Shown: positions 53,505 through 63,242 of the stretch, piece after piece | How the letters are laid out: every line of letters starts with the position of its first letter | Position numbering within the stretch: the stretch's first letter is position 1 | DNA from: Sphingobacteriales bacterium UTBCD1 | GTDB taxonomy: Bacteria > Bacteroidota > Bacteroidia > Chitinophagales > Chitinophagaceae | NCBI GenBank assembly: GCA_002066995.1 | Contig: MWTC01000016.1 | Span: 1 to 64,000 of the forward strand | DNA: 64,000 nucleotides | Direction of reading: 5' to 3' | Notes under the pieces: generated by a model | Seen by the model: only the letters and a program-made list of their open reading frames with translations | The model's database searches: none | Told to the model about the DNA's origin: nothing | Position numbers and translations under genes: made by a program

Positions 53505-54743
53505 ATGAAAATACTTTTTTGCGGTATTGATTTCAATCGGAAAGATCTTTTAAACGCACTGGCACCGGTAAAAAACAAAGCTCAGTGTTTTTTTTTGGAG
53601 AACTTTCAGAAATTAAATACTGGCAACTCTCATCTTTCTTCAATCGGCAGGCAAATTTATTGGGCTGATTATAACGATGCCTTTGATTTGCTGGATCAGG
53701 TAAAACCTGATAAAGTTGTATTTCTTCTGATTGATAATTATTATCACTTTGCATTGTTGAAAACTGCGAAGCTGAGAAAAATACCGGTTATATATCTTGA
53801 TCATGGCATCCGGTATGAAGAAGAGAATGAAAACTTAAAACAATTAGAAGACTCAAGAAGGCTTACATGGGCGGCAAAGCTTAAGAAAACTTATCCGGGA
53901 GTATGTTTGAGCTTTCTGAAAAATTTATTTTTCAGAAATACTTTACAAAAGCTAAGCAGGGCAGATAGAAAATTGATGGCTAAAATGTTTTTTAAAAGAG
54001 GTAGAATTACGCATAGCGAATTTATGAAACAAATGGGATACATGTTTGTGCCTGACGAGTTTATCATGTATTCTCCTGCTACTTTTAGGTTTCATAAAAA
54101 AATATTCAGACTCGATGAAAACAAAACCGCAACAACAAGAGTCCAATTTATTGGTATACCATCAATAGACCGTTTTTCAAATTGCCATTTTGTGCCTGAT
54201 TCTAAAAGAAAAGTGTTATTATTTATTGATCAGCCTTTGTATGAACAAAATTTGCTGGGATGGACATTGCCTTTGAAACGAAAATTTTTTGATGATCTGC
54301 TTTGTATAGTTAAAGCACATGATTTCAAACTTTATATAAAACCTCATCCATGGAATTCTTCGGAAAATTATTTGATGTTAAATTCAGAAAGTGATGTAAT
54401 AATTATTAACGGCGATTTGGATAAAGAATTCATTGAAAATAATGTTTTGTTTGTTGGCAGCTTCAATTCAACTTTAGTTTTACCGTTTTGTGCAATGGAT
54501 CAGGTAATTACGTTCTGTATGGAGAATCACCCAATTGCCATACTTCCGGCTATTTCAGAAGGTATTACCAAATATAAAGTTGCTGCTAAAATAAGATCAA
54601 CCGATGAGTTAAAGGCAATGTTTAGTAATAGGGAAAATATATTAATTAGTAAAAGAGAAAACATTCCTCTTTTCATAAAAGATGTGCTCTATTTGTTTGA
54701 CGGGAGATCAGGAGAAAGAATGGTAAATGTCTTGACTGCATGA
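53505..54743 (+). CDS. Putative GT-B glycosyltransferase (polysialyltransferase/CDP-glycerol transferase-like)
   Basis: I recognise no clear family for this 412-aa soluble protein. Features are consistent with a GT-B transferase: IPVIYLDHGIRYEEENENLK, IQFIGIPSID-like strand (VQFIGIPSIDRF), KRKVLLFIDQPLYEQNLLGW, LYIKPHPWNSSENY (His-Pro in the usual donor region) and VGSFNSTLVLPFCAM. The KPHP and FNSTL motifs resemble capsule polysialyltransferases and poly(glycerol phosphate) transferases. Placed after the CMP-nonulosonate and amidination genes, it could transfer the nonulosonic acid. It overlaps the flippase start by 4 bp. Confidence 0.6.
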   Translation: MKILFCGIDFNRKDLLNALAPVKNKAQCFFLENFQKLNTGNSHLSSIGRQIYWADYNDAFDLLDQVKPDKVVFLLIDNYYHFALLKTAKLRKIPVIYLDHGIRYEEENENLKQLEDSRRLTWAAKLKKTYPGVCLSFLKNLFFRNTLQKLSRADRKLMAKMFFKRGRITHSEFMKQMGYMFVPDEFIMYSPATFRFHKKIFRLDENKTATTRVQFIGIPSIDRFSNCHFVPDSKRKVLLFIDQPLYEQNLLGWTLPLKRKFFDDLLCIVKAHDFKLYIKPHPWNSSENYLMLNSESDVIIINGDLDKEFIENNVLFVGSFNSTLVLPFCAMDQVITFCMENHPIAILPAISEGITKYKVAAKIRSTDELKAMFSNRENILISKRENIPLFIKDVLYLFDGRSGERMVNVLTA

Positions 54744-56011
54744 AATTTTTCAAAAAAATCTCGATTTATACATTTGCTGGCTTTTTAAATGCAGGTATCA
54801 GCTTCTTTCTCATGCCCTATCTCTCTCATTTTATTAAACCGGGAGAATATGGCATTCTTTCAATGATCAATGCTTATGTCACTATCCTGATCCCCTTAAT
54901 TGGTTTAGCGGGTTCCGGAATTATCACCGTGGATTATTTTAAAATGAAGGATAAGAAGGAATTTGCTTCTCTTTTTTCTTCTGTTCAGCTGATCCCCTTA
55001 TTGCCGGCGCTTTTCTTTTTGATCGTTAACCTGGTATTTCCTTCCCTGATCGCCTCTCTTTTTGAAATACCGGCTGATAAAAGTTATTGGCTAAGCCTTT
55101 CAGTTGTAGTTGCTCTGCTGAACATTTATATTGATACTTTTTTTGCCTTTATGGTGATAGAGCAGAAAGCAGGCCTGTATGCCCTGTTTAATTTGGCTAA
55201 GCTTTTGATTGAAGTGGGACTTACTGTCTGGTTTGTTGCCGGATTGAAAATGAGCTGGGAGGGCAGGTTATTATCCTGGCTGATCACCACTATTGTTTTC
55301 TTTTTTGTTTCACTCTTTTATTTTCAAAAGCAGAATCTGCTGACAGCCCGTGTTTCCAGAAAATATGTCATTGCCGGTGTCAGTTTCGGTTTACCATTAG
55401 TATTGCATGTGATCGGTAAATTTGTGATCAACCAGTCAGACCGTGTATTTATAGCCAAAATGGTTTCTATTGATGAAGCGGGAATTTATAATATCGGCTA
55501 CCAGGTAGGCATGGTGATGCTGGTGCTGGTGAATGCCATAGGTAATTTTATATATCCTTTTATTAATGAACGGTTAGAGAATCCGACGGATGCTAATAAA
55601 CGGCAGATAGTTAAAACGAGCTATGCCGTTACCGGGCTTTCTTTCCTGGCATTGCTGGTCATCACTTTTGCCAGTCCGTATTTTTTTTCGTGGCTGGTAG
55701 ATAAAAGTTATGCTGAATCTACCGTTTATGTTTTCTGGGTGGCATTAAGCTATTTTTTCTGGGGCGTCTATATGATTTTTTCCGGCTATATTTTTTATAC
55801 AAAGGATACCGGGTTTTTGGGTTGGATTTCAGTTTTAAGTGTCGTTTTGAATATAGCGCTTAATTATGTTCTTATATTAAATTTCGGCGCTATTGGCGCT
55901 GCTTATGCTACATGTATTTCTTTCTTTATCATTGCAGTGCTAACTGCAGTGGAAGCAAATAAGAGAATTCCGTTGCCGTGGAATATCTTTATCCTAAAAA
56001 AAACCGCATGA
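54740..56011 (+). CDS. wzx: Polysaccharide repeat-unit flippase (Wzx-like)
   Basis: The 423-aa product has about twelve to fourteen hydrophobic segments across its length, beginning ISIYTFAGFLNAGISFFLMP and YLSHFIKPGEYGILSMINAY, typical of the MATE/MOP oligosaccharide flippases. VINQSDRVFIAKMVSIDEAG in the middle is characteristic (loop with DRVFIAK). It moves lipid-linked repeat units to the periplasm. Overlaps: 4 bp with the gene before, 4 bp with the one after. Confidence 0.92.
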   Translation: MKFFKKISIYTFAGFLNAGISFFLMPYLSHFIKPGEYGILSMINAYVTILIPLIGLAGSGIITVDYFKMKDKKEFASLFSSVQLIPLLPALFFLIVNLVFPSLIASLFEIPADKSYWLSLSVVVALLNIYIDTFFAFMVIEQKAGLYALFNLAKLLIEVGLTVWFVAGLKMSWEGRLLSWLITTIVFFFVSLFYFQKQNLLTARVSRKYVIAGVSFGLPLVLHVIGKFVINQSDRVFIAKMVSIDEAGIYNIGYQVGMVMLVLVNAIGNFIYPFINERLENPTDANKRQIVKTSYAVTGLSFLALLVITFASPYFFSWLVDKSYAESTVYVFWVALSYFFWGVYMIFSGYIFYTKDTGFLGWISVLSVVLNIALNYVLILNFGAIGAAYATCISFFIIAVLTAVEANKRIPLPWNIFILKKTA

Positions 56012-56514
56012 TATTTCAAAGATTACTTGGCGGCATATATGGCACATGCCGTACGGCATACTACCAGCGGAGATATCGCTACTTTAAAAAGCTGTATAAA
56101 ATAAAAAGTAATTTCATCTTTCAGGGCACTGATATACGTTTATACGGCAAAGGTTCCATTAATGCCGGAAATGATTCTTATATAGGGAGCCTTTCTGCGA
56201 TACAACTGGAAGAAGGGTGCAAAGTGGTTATTGGAGATCATTGTATGATCAGCCATAATGTGAGAATTTACACTTCAACCAATTTGGCGGATCAGGACTT
56301 CAGAACCGGTAATGAAAATTTGAAAAAGAAAGGAGATGTTATCATAGGTGATGGAGTATGGATTGGAGCTAATGTGTTCATTAATCCCGGGATCAATATT
56401 GGAAATAATTCTGTCATAGGGGCAAATAGTGTTGTTACAAAGGATATTCCTGAAAACTCAATATGCGGTGGAGTGCCGGCAAAGGTTATTCGTTTTAAGA
56501 AAGAAAGTGATTAG
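56008..56514 (+). CDS. Hexapeptide acyltransferase (WcaF/LbH type)
   Basis: The 168-aa product has hexapeptide repeats CKVVIGDHCMISHNVRIYTS, GVWIGANVFINPGINIGNNS, VIGANSVVTKDIPENSICGG and the end VPAKVIRFKK. This matches maltose-/colanic-acid-type O-acetyltransferases that decorate a sugar. ATG 56008 overlaps the wzx stop in ATGA; an upstream start at 55978 would overlap the flippase by 34 bp. Confidence 0.87.
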   Translation: MIFQRLLGGIYGTCRTAYYQRRYRYFKKLYKIKSNFIFQGTDIRLYGKGSINAGNDSYIGSLSAIQLEEGCKVVIGDHCMISHNVRIYTSTNLADQDFRTGNENLKKKGDVIIGDGVWIGANVFINPGINIGNNSVIGANSVVTKDIPENSICGGVPAKVIRFKKESD

Positions 56515-57576
56515 TTGCATAAACTGACGATTTTACATATTACCGAACAACTGGGCATAGGGGGAACCGAAGTATTGCTAAAGAATACATTACCGGAACT
56601 AAAAGAATTTGAACATGTGGTGGTTTACCTTGGTGGTAGCGATGAACTGAAGAAAGATTTTGTACAATACCCTGTTTATGACCTGGAACATAGGGGCAAA
56701 AGAACTCTCATCCGTTCCATATTGAGGCTGAAACGGATCATTAAGAATCATAAACCGGATATTGTTCATGCTCATTTGTACTGGAGCAGTATCATTGCCC
56801 GGTTTGCAAAACCAGCGAATGTAAGATTGATCACTACGGTTCACAGCGTTCTCAGCAAAGATGCATTTGAAAAAAACAAGCTTTCATTATGGATGGAAAA
56901 AATGACTGCTTCAAAGCAAAATGATGTAATTGCGGTATCAAAGTTTGCATTACAGGACTATATCAGTTATACCGGCTTTAAGGGCAGAGCACATGTAGTG
57001 TATAATTTTATACCGGCACAGTTCGCCCGTCACATTTCCTCCAAAGTGAGTGTAATGAAACAACAGGAACCTGTAAAATGCATCGCTGTCGGAAATTTAA
57101 AGCCTGTAAAGAATTACGCCTATATACTTGAAGCATTTAAGCGATTGCCACAAAGTGCATTTACCCTCGATATAGCCGGAGAAGGGAGTATGAAGCCTGT
57201 ATTGGAATCAATGATCAAAGACACAGGAATCCCCGTACGATTAATGGGCAGCAGGTCCGATCTTGATTCTTTACTTCAGGAGTACACGGTTTTTATCCAG
57301 GCATCCGCTTATGAAGGTTTTGGTATTGCTATGTCAGAAGCCATTTTATCAGGTCTGGTTCCGGTTTTATCTGACATACCGGTTCATAGGGAAGTAACAG
57401 ATAATAAAGCGTTTTATTTTGATTTGGATGATCCTCAGTTCCTGGCAAATACGTTACTAACAATGAAAGTCAATGCGGATGAAATTTTACTTAATAAGTG
57501 CAGGGAATATGTAAAGGATATCACTTCACCGGCTCATTATTTTGGCAGGCTTAGATCAATTTACGGGCTTACCTGA
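56515..57576 (+). CDS. Glycosyltransferase family 4 (GT-B)
   Basis: The 353-aa product has the GT4 layout: ILHITEQLGIGGTEVLLKNT, HKPDIVHAHLYWSSIIARFA, VRLITTVHSVLSKDA, then donor-binding domain CIAVGNLKPVKNYAYILEAF, FTLDIAGEGSMKPVLESMIK and the E-x7-E motif QASAYEGFGIAMSEAILSGL. It adds one sugar to the lipid-linked repeat unit. It starts with TTG right after the acyltransferase stop. The substrate cannot be told. Confidence 0.9.
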   Translation: MHKLTILHITEQLGIGGTEVLLKNTLPELKEFEHVVVYLGGSDELKKDFVQYPVYDLEHRGKRTLIRSILRLKRIIKNHKPDIVHAHLYWSSIIARFAKPANVRLITTVHSVLSKDAFEKNKLSLWMEKMTASKQNDVIAVSKFALQDYISYTGFKGRAHVVYNFIPAQFARHISSKVSVMKQQEPVKCIAVGNLKPVKNYAYILEAFKRLPQSAFTLDIAGEGSMKPVLESMIKDTGIPVRLMGSRSDLDSLLQEYTVFIQASAYEGFGIAMSEAILSGLVPVLSDIPVHREVTDNKAFYFDLDDPQFLANTLLTMKVNADEILLNKCREYVKDITSPAHYFGRLRSIYGLT

Positions 57577-58137
57577 ATTCCGGTTCCCTGGTGAAAGGGC
57601 CACTTTAAGATTTTCTGTGGTTTGTAACTTTTTTCCGTACGCTTTTAATTGAAACTGCAGTTAAGATGTTTCATCTTATAAAAAACCCGGTAGCAATAGT
57701 CTCTTCTGGTTTTTCAGATACACATTGACCTGGTCTGTTCTTTAGAAAAGAGGGTGTATTCTCAGTGCGATTATTGAAAACCGTCAGAAAGCCGTGATGT
57801 GATAATGGTAATAAAAGATGACTACGTTTTATCAGGCTTTTTATTGTGTGAAGCATAATACTCATGAAACATTCTGCAAATATTTATTTTAATCAGTCTC
57901 AGGCAATTGCTTTATTAATATTTAATGTTCGGGAGATTGCATTTTGAATTGACGATTTTAAACAGCGACCTGGTATTAATATTATATTTATGGATATTCA
58001 GGAAGATATTGGATCCGGCAAGTATCCGGCATAATGAACCACCTGCTATGCAAACGGCTTTCCCTCTTATATCCATCCGCTTCATTCACTAGCGATTAAC
58101 AATAAAATATCGAAATTTACGTTTCAGATTAACGAAA
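57577..58137. other. Gene-free interval
   Basis: I see no gene in these 561 bp. There is a perfect 7-bp hairpin TAAGATG / CATCTTA with loop TTT at 57662-57678, without a T tract after it on the plus strand. A 64-codon minus frame (57671-57865) looks like chance. The break probably separates two transcription units. Confidence 0.45.
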
Positions 58138-59019
58138 ATGTTTATGCGAACAAAAGCCTTTAGCGTTTTATTATTGTTGTTATTTTTATTCGGAATTGCA
58201 ATTCTTGCTGCTGAGCTCTTTTTTAAACCGGCTTCTCCGATTGTTCAGGGTTCAAATGAAATTAAAGCAAGAGAACATTTTGATCCTTCTCTTTCCCGGA
58301 TCAGGTCCATAAAAGAATTTACTGAATATTGTGATTCATTATACGGGCACAAACAGATAGCTGCCGGAGATTCAGAGCAATACGCCATTGCCATATCCCG
58401 GACATTAAGGGATAGATTTTATCATGGGTATTCATATTATAGTTTAGGTCAAAATTCTCTTGGAAGGATCCTGGCGCCTTATCTAAAACCGGATCTGAGT
58501 GCTATTGTCATACCGGATGATATATTAAAGCACCCAATGGCAGCCTGCAGCCAGCAATCAATAGTAGGTATGGAAGTTTTCAGGAAAAAAGGTTTTGATG
58601 TCAGAAAAGTGGGTTTCTATTCTGATAAAGTAGGAGGCCACTTTTGTTTTGAAGTATTTTTCAATGATAAGTGGCATTTTTTTGATCCGGACCTGGAACC
58701 TAAGCTTTCTATTATGACGGCAAATCATTTTCCCGGGATTGCAGAAATAGTAAAAAATGATTCCTTACTTCAATCGCTATACAGAAATCAGGATGACAAG
58801 CTTCTTCAAACGTTGTTTGCCAAATATCGTTATGGGAATATCAATGACTTTCCGGCCCCGAGGGCAATAATATATCAGTATGTGACAAAGGTTCTTTCCT
58901 ATACATTCTGGTTAATCCCCCTGTTGACCTATATTTTTATTTTTATCAGGAGAAGAGCAAATTCCAAAGAGAAATGTGCGGAATTACAGGGTTCGTTAGT
59001 TTACGCAATACGAGCCTGA
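58138..59019 (+). CDS. Membrane-anchored transglutaminase-like protein, unknown role
   Basis: The 293-aa product has an N-terminal membrane segment (about 7-28), a soluble domain and a second membrane helix near 253-270 with positive residues after it. The soluble part shows a transglutaminase-like triad: Cys in MAACSQQSIVGMEVFRKKGF, His in GGHFCFEVFFNDKW and Asp in FFDPDLEP. Papain/transglutaminase-fold proteins of this kind may process peptides or sugars at the outer face of the inner membrane. It overlaps asnB by 46 bp in another frame, so the two are tied together. Confidence 0.62.
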   Translation: MFMRTKAFSVLLLLLFLFGIAILAAELFFKPASPIVQGSNEIKAREHFDPSLSRIRSIKEFTEYCDSLYGHKQIAAGDSEQYAIAISRTLRDRFYHGYSYYSLGQNSLGRILAPYLKPDLSAIVIPDDILKHPMAACSQQSIVGMEVFRKKGFDVRKVGFYSDKVGGHFCFEVFFNDKWHFFDPDLEPKLSIMTANHFPGIAEIVKNDSLLQSLYRNQDDKLLQTLFAKYRYGNINDFPAPRAIIYQYVTKVLSYTFWLIPLLTYIFIFIRRRANSKEKCAELQGSLVYAIRA

Positions 59020-60878
59020 AAGAAGATCTGCTGAAGATGACTTCAAGCCTTTCGCATCGGGGACCCGATGGAGAAGGTTTTTATTATTCTAATAGTAAAG
59101 ATTATTCTGTTGGTTTGGGTCATCGCCGCCTATCGGTTATTGACCTGAGCACTGCAGCCAATCAGCCAATGGAGTTCGATGGATTGCACATTGTTTTTAA
59201 TGGCGAGATTTATAATTATAATGAAATAAGAAATGAACTGATTGCACTCGGCCATCATTTCCTTACTCATTCGGATACAGAAGTGATCCTGCATGCATGG
59301 AAGCAATGGGGAGAGGAATGCATTGAAAAGTGGCGGGGTATGTTTGCCATAGCTCTTTTTGACGAACGATCCGGGGAATTGACCTGCATCCGCGACCGTG
59401 CGGGAGTAAAACCATTTTATTATTATCTGGAAGACGGTTTGTTTTTATTCGGCTCTGAGTTAAAATCCCTGTCGGCCCACCCGGCATTTATAAAAAAGAT
59501 TAACCCGGATGCTGTGGCCTTGTTTCTTCAATATGGATATGTCCCTTCTCCATATTCTATTTTTCAGAACACGTATAAATTACCTGCCGGGCATATTTTA
59601 CGGATAAAGCCAGGATCAGATAAAGTTTACCTGAAGCAATACTGGAATGTATATGACTATTATAATAAACCGAAACTTACTATCGCCTTACCGGAAGCAA
59701 TAAAAGAAACAGAAAAAATATTATCTGAGTCGTTTAATTACCGGATGGTTTCGGATGTGCCGGTAGGTGTTTTCCTGAGCGGCGGGTATGACAGTTCCTG
59801 TGTCACTGCACTTTTACAAAAGGACAGAACGGAAAAGATCAGAACATTTACGATCGGCACAACCGATAACAAACTGGATGAAGCACCTTATGCAAAACAG
59901 ATCGCAGCACATCTCGGTACCGATCATACAGAATATTACTGCACCCCGCAGGAAGCACTGGATATTATACCTGACCTGCCTTATTATTATGATGAACCTT
60001 TTGCAGACAGCAGTGCCATACCTACCATTTTAGTGAGCAGGCTGGCAAGAAAGAAAGTAACAGTTGCTCTTTCTGCAGACGCAGGGGATGAAGTATTTGC
60101 CGGATATAACCGCTACGATTATATTTCCCGTTACGGAAAGAAAATTGCAGCAATGCCAAAACCTCTTCGCAAGTTGGCAGTTGCATTAATGGGATCTGTT
60201 TCTTCGGAAAGAGTGCCCTATTTCCGCCACAAAAGAAATTTTCACAGCCGGTATGATAAATTGAAAAACCTGCTGGCGGATCCGTCTCCCGCAGAACTGC
60301 TTAGGAACCTGAACCAGGTATTTACAGGGGAAGAAGTCAAAAAAATATTTGCATCTGAAGTGGCTGAATTGCCCACATCACATACTACCACAAAGTTGCA
60401 CCAGGGCTTCAAAGATCCTTTATCCTTTATGATGGCAATAGATTATGAAACATATATGGTGGATGATATTTTGCAAAAAGTGGACCGGGCTACCATGTCT
60501 GTCAGCCTTGAAGGCAGGGAACCTTTTTTGGATCAGCATATCATACAGTGGGCTGCCCAATTACCATCAGATATTAAATACTTTAAAGGACAGAAAAAAT
60601 ATATACTGAAACAGATCGTACACAAGCATCTTCCGCAGGAAATAATGCAGCGACCCAAAATGGGATTTGGTATTCCTGTTGAAAACTGGCTGGCAAAGGA
60701 ACTGAGGGAATTGGCAGAGGAATACTTAAGTGCCGAAAGCCTGGCAAAACATCATTTGTTTCATATAGCTGAAGTGCGAAAAATCGTATCTGATTTTTAT
60801 AAAGGGAGAACAGAAAAACATTTAAAGATCTGGTATTTATTAATGTTTCAGATGTGGTACATCAGGTGGATGTGCTGA
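58974..60878 (+). CDS. asnB: Asparagine synthase, glutamine-hydrolysing
   Basis: The 634-aa product has the class II glutaminase start MCGITGFVSL (Cys2 nucleophile), SHRGPDGEGFYYSN, FNGEIYNYNEIRNELIALGH and the synthetase PP-loop VGVFLSGGYDSSCVTALLQK, followed by ALSADAGDEVFAGYNRY. Copies in exopolysaccharide clusters are thought to aminate sugar acids or peptides instead of free aspartate. The start lies inside the end of the preceding gene. In a cluster that makes uronic-acid and amidino sugars, an amide-forming role is plausible. Confidence 0.92.
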   Translation: MCGITGFVSLRNTSLKEDLLKMTSSLSHRGPDGEGFYYSNSKDYSVGLGHRRLSVIDLSTAANQPMEFDGLHIVFNGEIYNYNEIRNELIALGHHFLTHSDTEVILHAWKQWGEECIEKWRGMFAIALFDERSGELTCIRDRAGVKPFYYYLEDGLFLFGSELKSLSAHPAFIKKINPDAVALFLQYGYVPSPYSIFQNTYKLPAGHILRIKPGSDKVYLKQYWNVYDYYNKPKLTIALPEAIKETEKILSESFNYRMVSDVPVGVFLSGGYDSSCVTALLQKDRTEKIRTFTIGTTDNKLDEAPYAKQIAAHLGTDHTEYYCTPQEALDIIPDLPYYYDEPFADSSAIPTILVSRLARKKVTVALSADAGDEVFAGYNRYDYISRYGKKIAAMPKPLRKLAVALMGSVSSERVPYFRHKRNFHSRYDKLKNLLADPSPAELLRNLNQVFTGEEVKKIFASEVAELPTSHTTTKLHQGFKDPLSFMMAIDYETYMVDDILQKVDRATMSVSLEGREPFLDQHIIQWAAQLPSDIKYFKGQKKYILKQIVHKHLPQEIMQRPKMGFGIPVENWLAKELRELAEEYLSAESLAKHHLFHIAEVRKIVSDFYKGRTEKHLKIWYLLMFQMWYIRWMC

Positions 60879-60894
60879 CCTGGCAGGGAATATT

Positions 60895-63234
60895 ATGAAA
60901 AACATTTGTTTGCTGATTTGTTGCTTGACGCTGCTATTTCATGACCGGGAAGCAGGTGCCCAGGTAAGTGCAGGAAAAACAAAGATACTCTATAAGGGCA
61001 ACGATAATGAAGCTGTACAGGACCTGAAGAATTGCCTTTCCGGTTTTGAGGGGGGTACTATAATATTTGATTCGATGCCGGTGAAAGACAGGACAGGACA
61101 GGAATTTTATTTATCTTCAAATGGTACGGTGACTGAAATAAAATATACTACCCGGAACTCCCTGGAAAACGCCATTTATACTTATCTCGATATGCTTGGC
61201 TTCCGATGGTACGGACCGGGCGATAACTGGTTTGTACAGCCCAGGTCTTTGAAACGCCTTGTGATAAAAGGAAAATGGTTTAAGCCGGATTTCAGGAACA
61301 GGAGTTTTTTTGGTACCGGCGGCCTGGATTTTGGCATGGCACAACCCTATGACCCCGGCAATAAATATAAACAGAAATGGTATGCCTGGAAAAGGAGGAA
61401 TCGGATTAATGCAGATTTTAATCCGGCAGGCCACGCAGGTGAAGCATTTTATTTACAGAATAAATCATTGCTGGATGCACATCCCGGGTGGTTTCTCAAT
61501 GATAAAGGAAAAGTAAACGGAAGAATTAAAATTGAACAGCCTGGCGCCGTTCAGGCATATAAAGATTGGATAAGGAAGATCTATGAAAAATTGAAGTCTG
61601 CATTTATTGCTCTTGATGTTGATCCCGAAGATGGCAGGGGAGGCGCTGATGATCCTTTGCCTGCAGGTATGCCGGGAATAAAAAATTTTGCGGATAAATG
61701 GTGGTGGCTGGCTAATGAGGTCGCTAAAGATTATAATGAAAATAATAAGAGAGTGGTGATCACCATGTATGCTTATGGTGATGGCCCTTATAATGCGTTG
61801 GTACCTTCTTTTAAACTAAGAAAAAATGTTTACCCTGTAATCATCCCTTATGCGTTTCAAAGTGCTTACCTGCCACAGGAAATGGTGAAGACCTGGGCAA
61901 AAAATATCAATGGCAGTATGGGTATTTATGATTATTGGAATATCACGCAATGGAGTATGGGGATGCCCCAGTTTAATATTTACAGTATTGTTCCCAAACT
62001 AAATTTCTGGAACAACAATAAAATTGATGGAATTTACCTGGAAACTACTGAAGCAGCTGGGCCGATGGGTCATGCATTATGGTTAGCAGGCCAATTGCAG
62101 TGGGATTTGAAAAAAAATTTTGAAGAATTATACCGGCAGTATTTAAATGATTGTTTTGGAAAGGGTGCCATCTATATAAAAAATATGTATGACCGGTGGA
62201 GCAGGAATTACCAGGGGGCTGCGGAAGTTTCTTTCAGCCTCAGGGATTTAAAAAGTGCATCTGCTGCAGTCATTAAAAACAGTAGTGAATGGAAACGCAT
62301 CAATGAGCTGAAAGCTTATGTTCATTTTATGAAAATGTATTATGAACATGATGGAACACAAAAGAGTAAAGATGCTATATTCCGGTATTTATACAGTATC
62401 CATCATTTGATGATGGTACAAACTGCAGCATTTGTTGGCCAGTATTATATAACTCCTTTGGATAAAGGAAATATTGTACCGGGCGGAAATGATATTAAAC
62501 AGGCTACAGAAGAAGATATTGAAGCGCAGTTTTTAAAAGATATTGAGAATGCCGCACCGGTTTACCAGATCCCGGGTTTTGTTTTTGATTATAACAGGGT
62601 TAAATATAAAGAGCCGGTACCTGATGGCGCCTGGCGCTTTGGCGGATTTCAGTGTTCCTTTTATTTTACAGCGCCATTCAGCGGCATGATGTCTTTTGAT
62701 GCCGGCGCTGAAAGCAACACTCCGTTAAAAGTTTTTTCAAACGACTCCATATTGATAAAAGATACCGTAGGACAAAAAAACAATGACTATACGGAAAAAG
62801 CCGGCAACCATGAATGGAAATTGAAGCGATTTAAAATGAAGATAACAAAAGGGAAGACTTATTTTATACAAACCAGTTATGGATTCAGCAGGATTAAGAT
62901 CAATACACCCGGAGTTGTATTATTTAAAAATCCCGGGCAACAGGATTTTGATAATTACGCATACCCGGTTCAATATTTTTATGTTCCTAAAGCAGATACG
63001 GAAATCGTGTTTTTTGATACAGAGCCGGAGGGCAGGAATGGCAGGGGATATTTGATCGCTCCTGATGGAAAAGTGATGAAAAGGGAGAGCACAGGAGTAA
63101 AAGATATTTACAGGGTCCCGGTTGCACAGCCCTACAGAGGTAAAGTATGGAAAGCAAATTTCGGGCATCCTTCCTGGAGTTTTAAGAATATTCCCAATAT
63201 TACCAGTTTGCAGGATTTTGATTATAATGAATAA
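60895..63234 (+). CDS. Exported DUF4838 protein, glycoside-hydrolase-like
   Basis: The 779-aa product has a signal peptide (about 1-22, ending AGAQ) and, near residue 75-110, the hallmark NSLENAIYTYLDMLGFRWYG followed by PGDNWFVQP, which precedes DUF4838 domains in alpha-glucuronidase-like proteins. The middle part has a TIM-barrel-like pattern (FIALDVDPEDGRGG, VVITMYAYGDGPYNAL, IYLETTEAAGPMGHALW) with acidic residues that could be catalytic. The C-terminal 200 residues look like a beta-sandwich. It may trim or remodel the exported polysaccharide; unproven. Confidence 0.78.
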   Translation: MKNICLLICCLTLLFHDREAGAQVSAGKTKILYKGNDNEAVQDLKNCLSGFEGGTIIFDSMPVKDRTGQEFYLSSNGTVTEIKYTTRNSLENAIYTYLDMLGFRWYGPGDNWFVQPRSLKRLVIKGKWFKPDFRNRSFFGTGGLDFGMAQPYDPGNKYKQKWYAWKRRNRINADFNPAGHAGEAFYLQNKSLLDAHPGWFLNDKGKVNGRIKIEQPGAVQAYKDWIRKIYEKLKSAFIALDVDPEDGRGGADDPLPAGMPGIKNFADKWWWLANEVAKDYNENNKRVVITMYAYGDGPYNALVPSFKLRKNVYPVIIPYAFQSAYLPQEMVKTWAKNINGSMGIYDYWNITQWSMGMPQFNIYSIVPKLNFWNNNKIDGIYLETTEAAGPMGHALWLAGQLQWDLKKNFEELYRQYLNDCFGKGAIYIKNMYDRWSRNYQGAAEVSFSLRDLKSASAAVIKNSSEWKRINELKAYVHFMKMYYEHDGTQKSKDAIFRYLYSIHHLMMVQTAAFVGQYYITPLDKGNIVPGGNDIKQATEEDIEAQFLKDIENAAPVYQIPGFVFDYNRVKYKEPVPDGAWRFGGFQCSFYFTAPFSGMMSFDAGAESNTPLKVFSNDSILIKDTVGQKNNDYTEKAGNHEWKLKRFKMKITKGKTYFIQTSYGFSRIKINTPGVVLFKNPGQQDFDNYAYPVQYFYVPKADTEIVFFDTEPEGRNGRGYLIAPDGKVMKRESTGVKDIYRVPVAQPYRGKVWKANFGHPSWSFKNIPNITSLQDFDYNE

Positions 63235-63242
63235 GTTCCCGG

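Noticed and set aside
57662..57678. TAAGATG/CATCTTA hairpin as terminator of the glycosyltransferase operon
   Set aside because: AT-rich stem, almost 90 bp after the stop, and followed by A residues instead of T.
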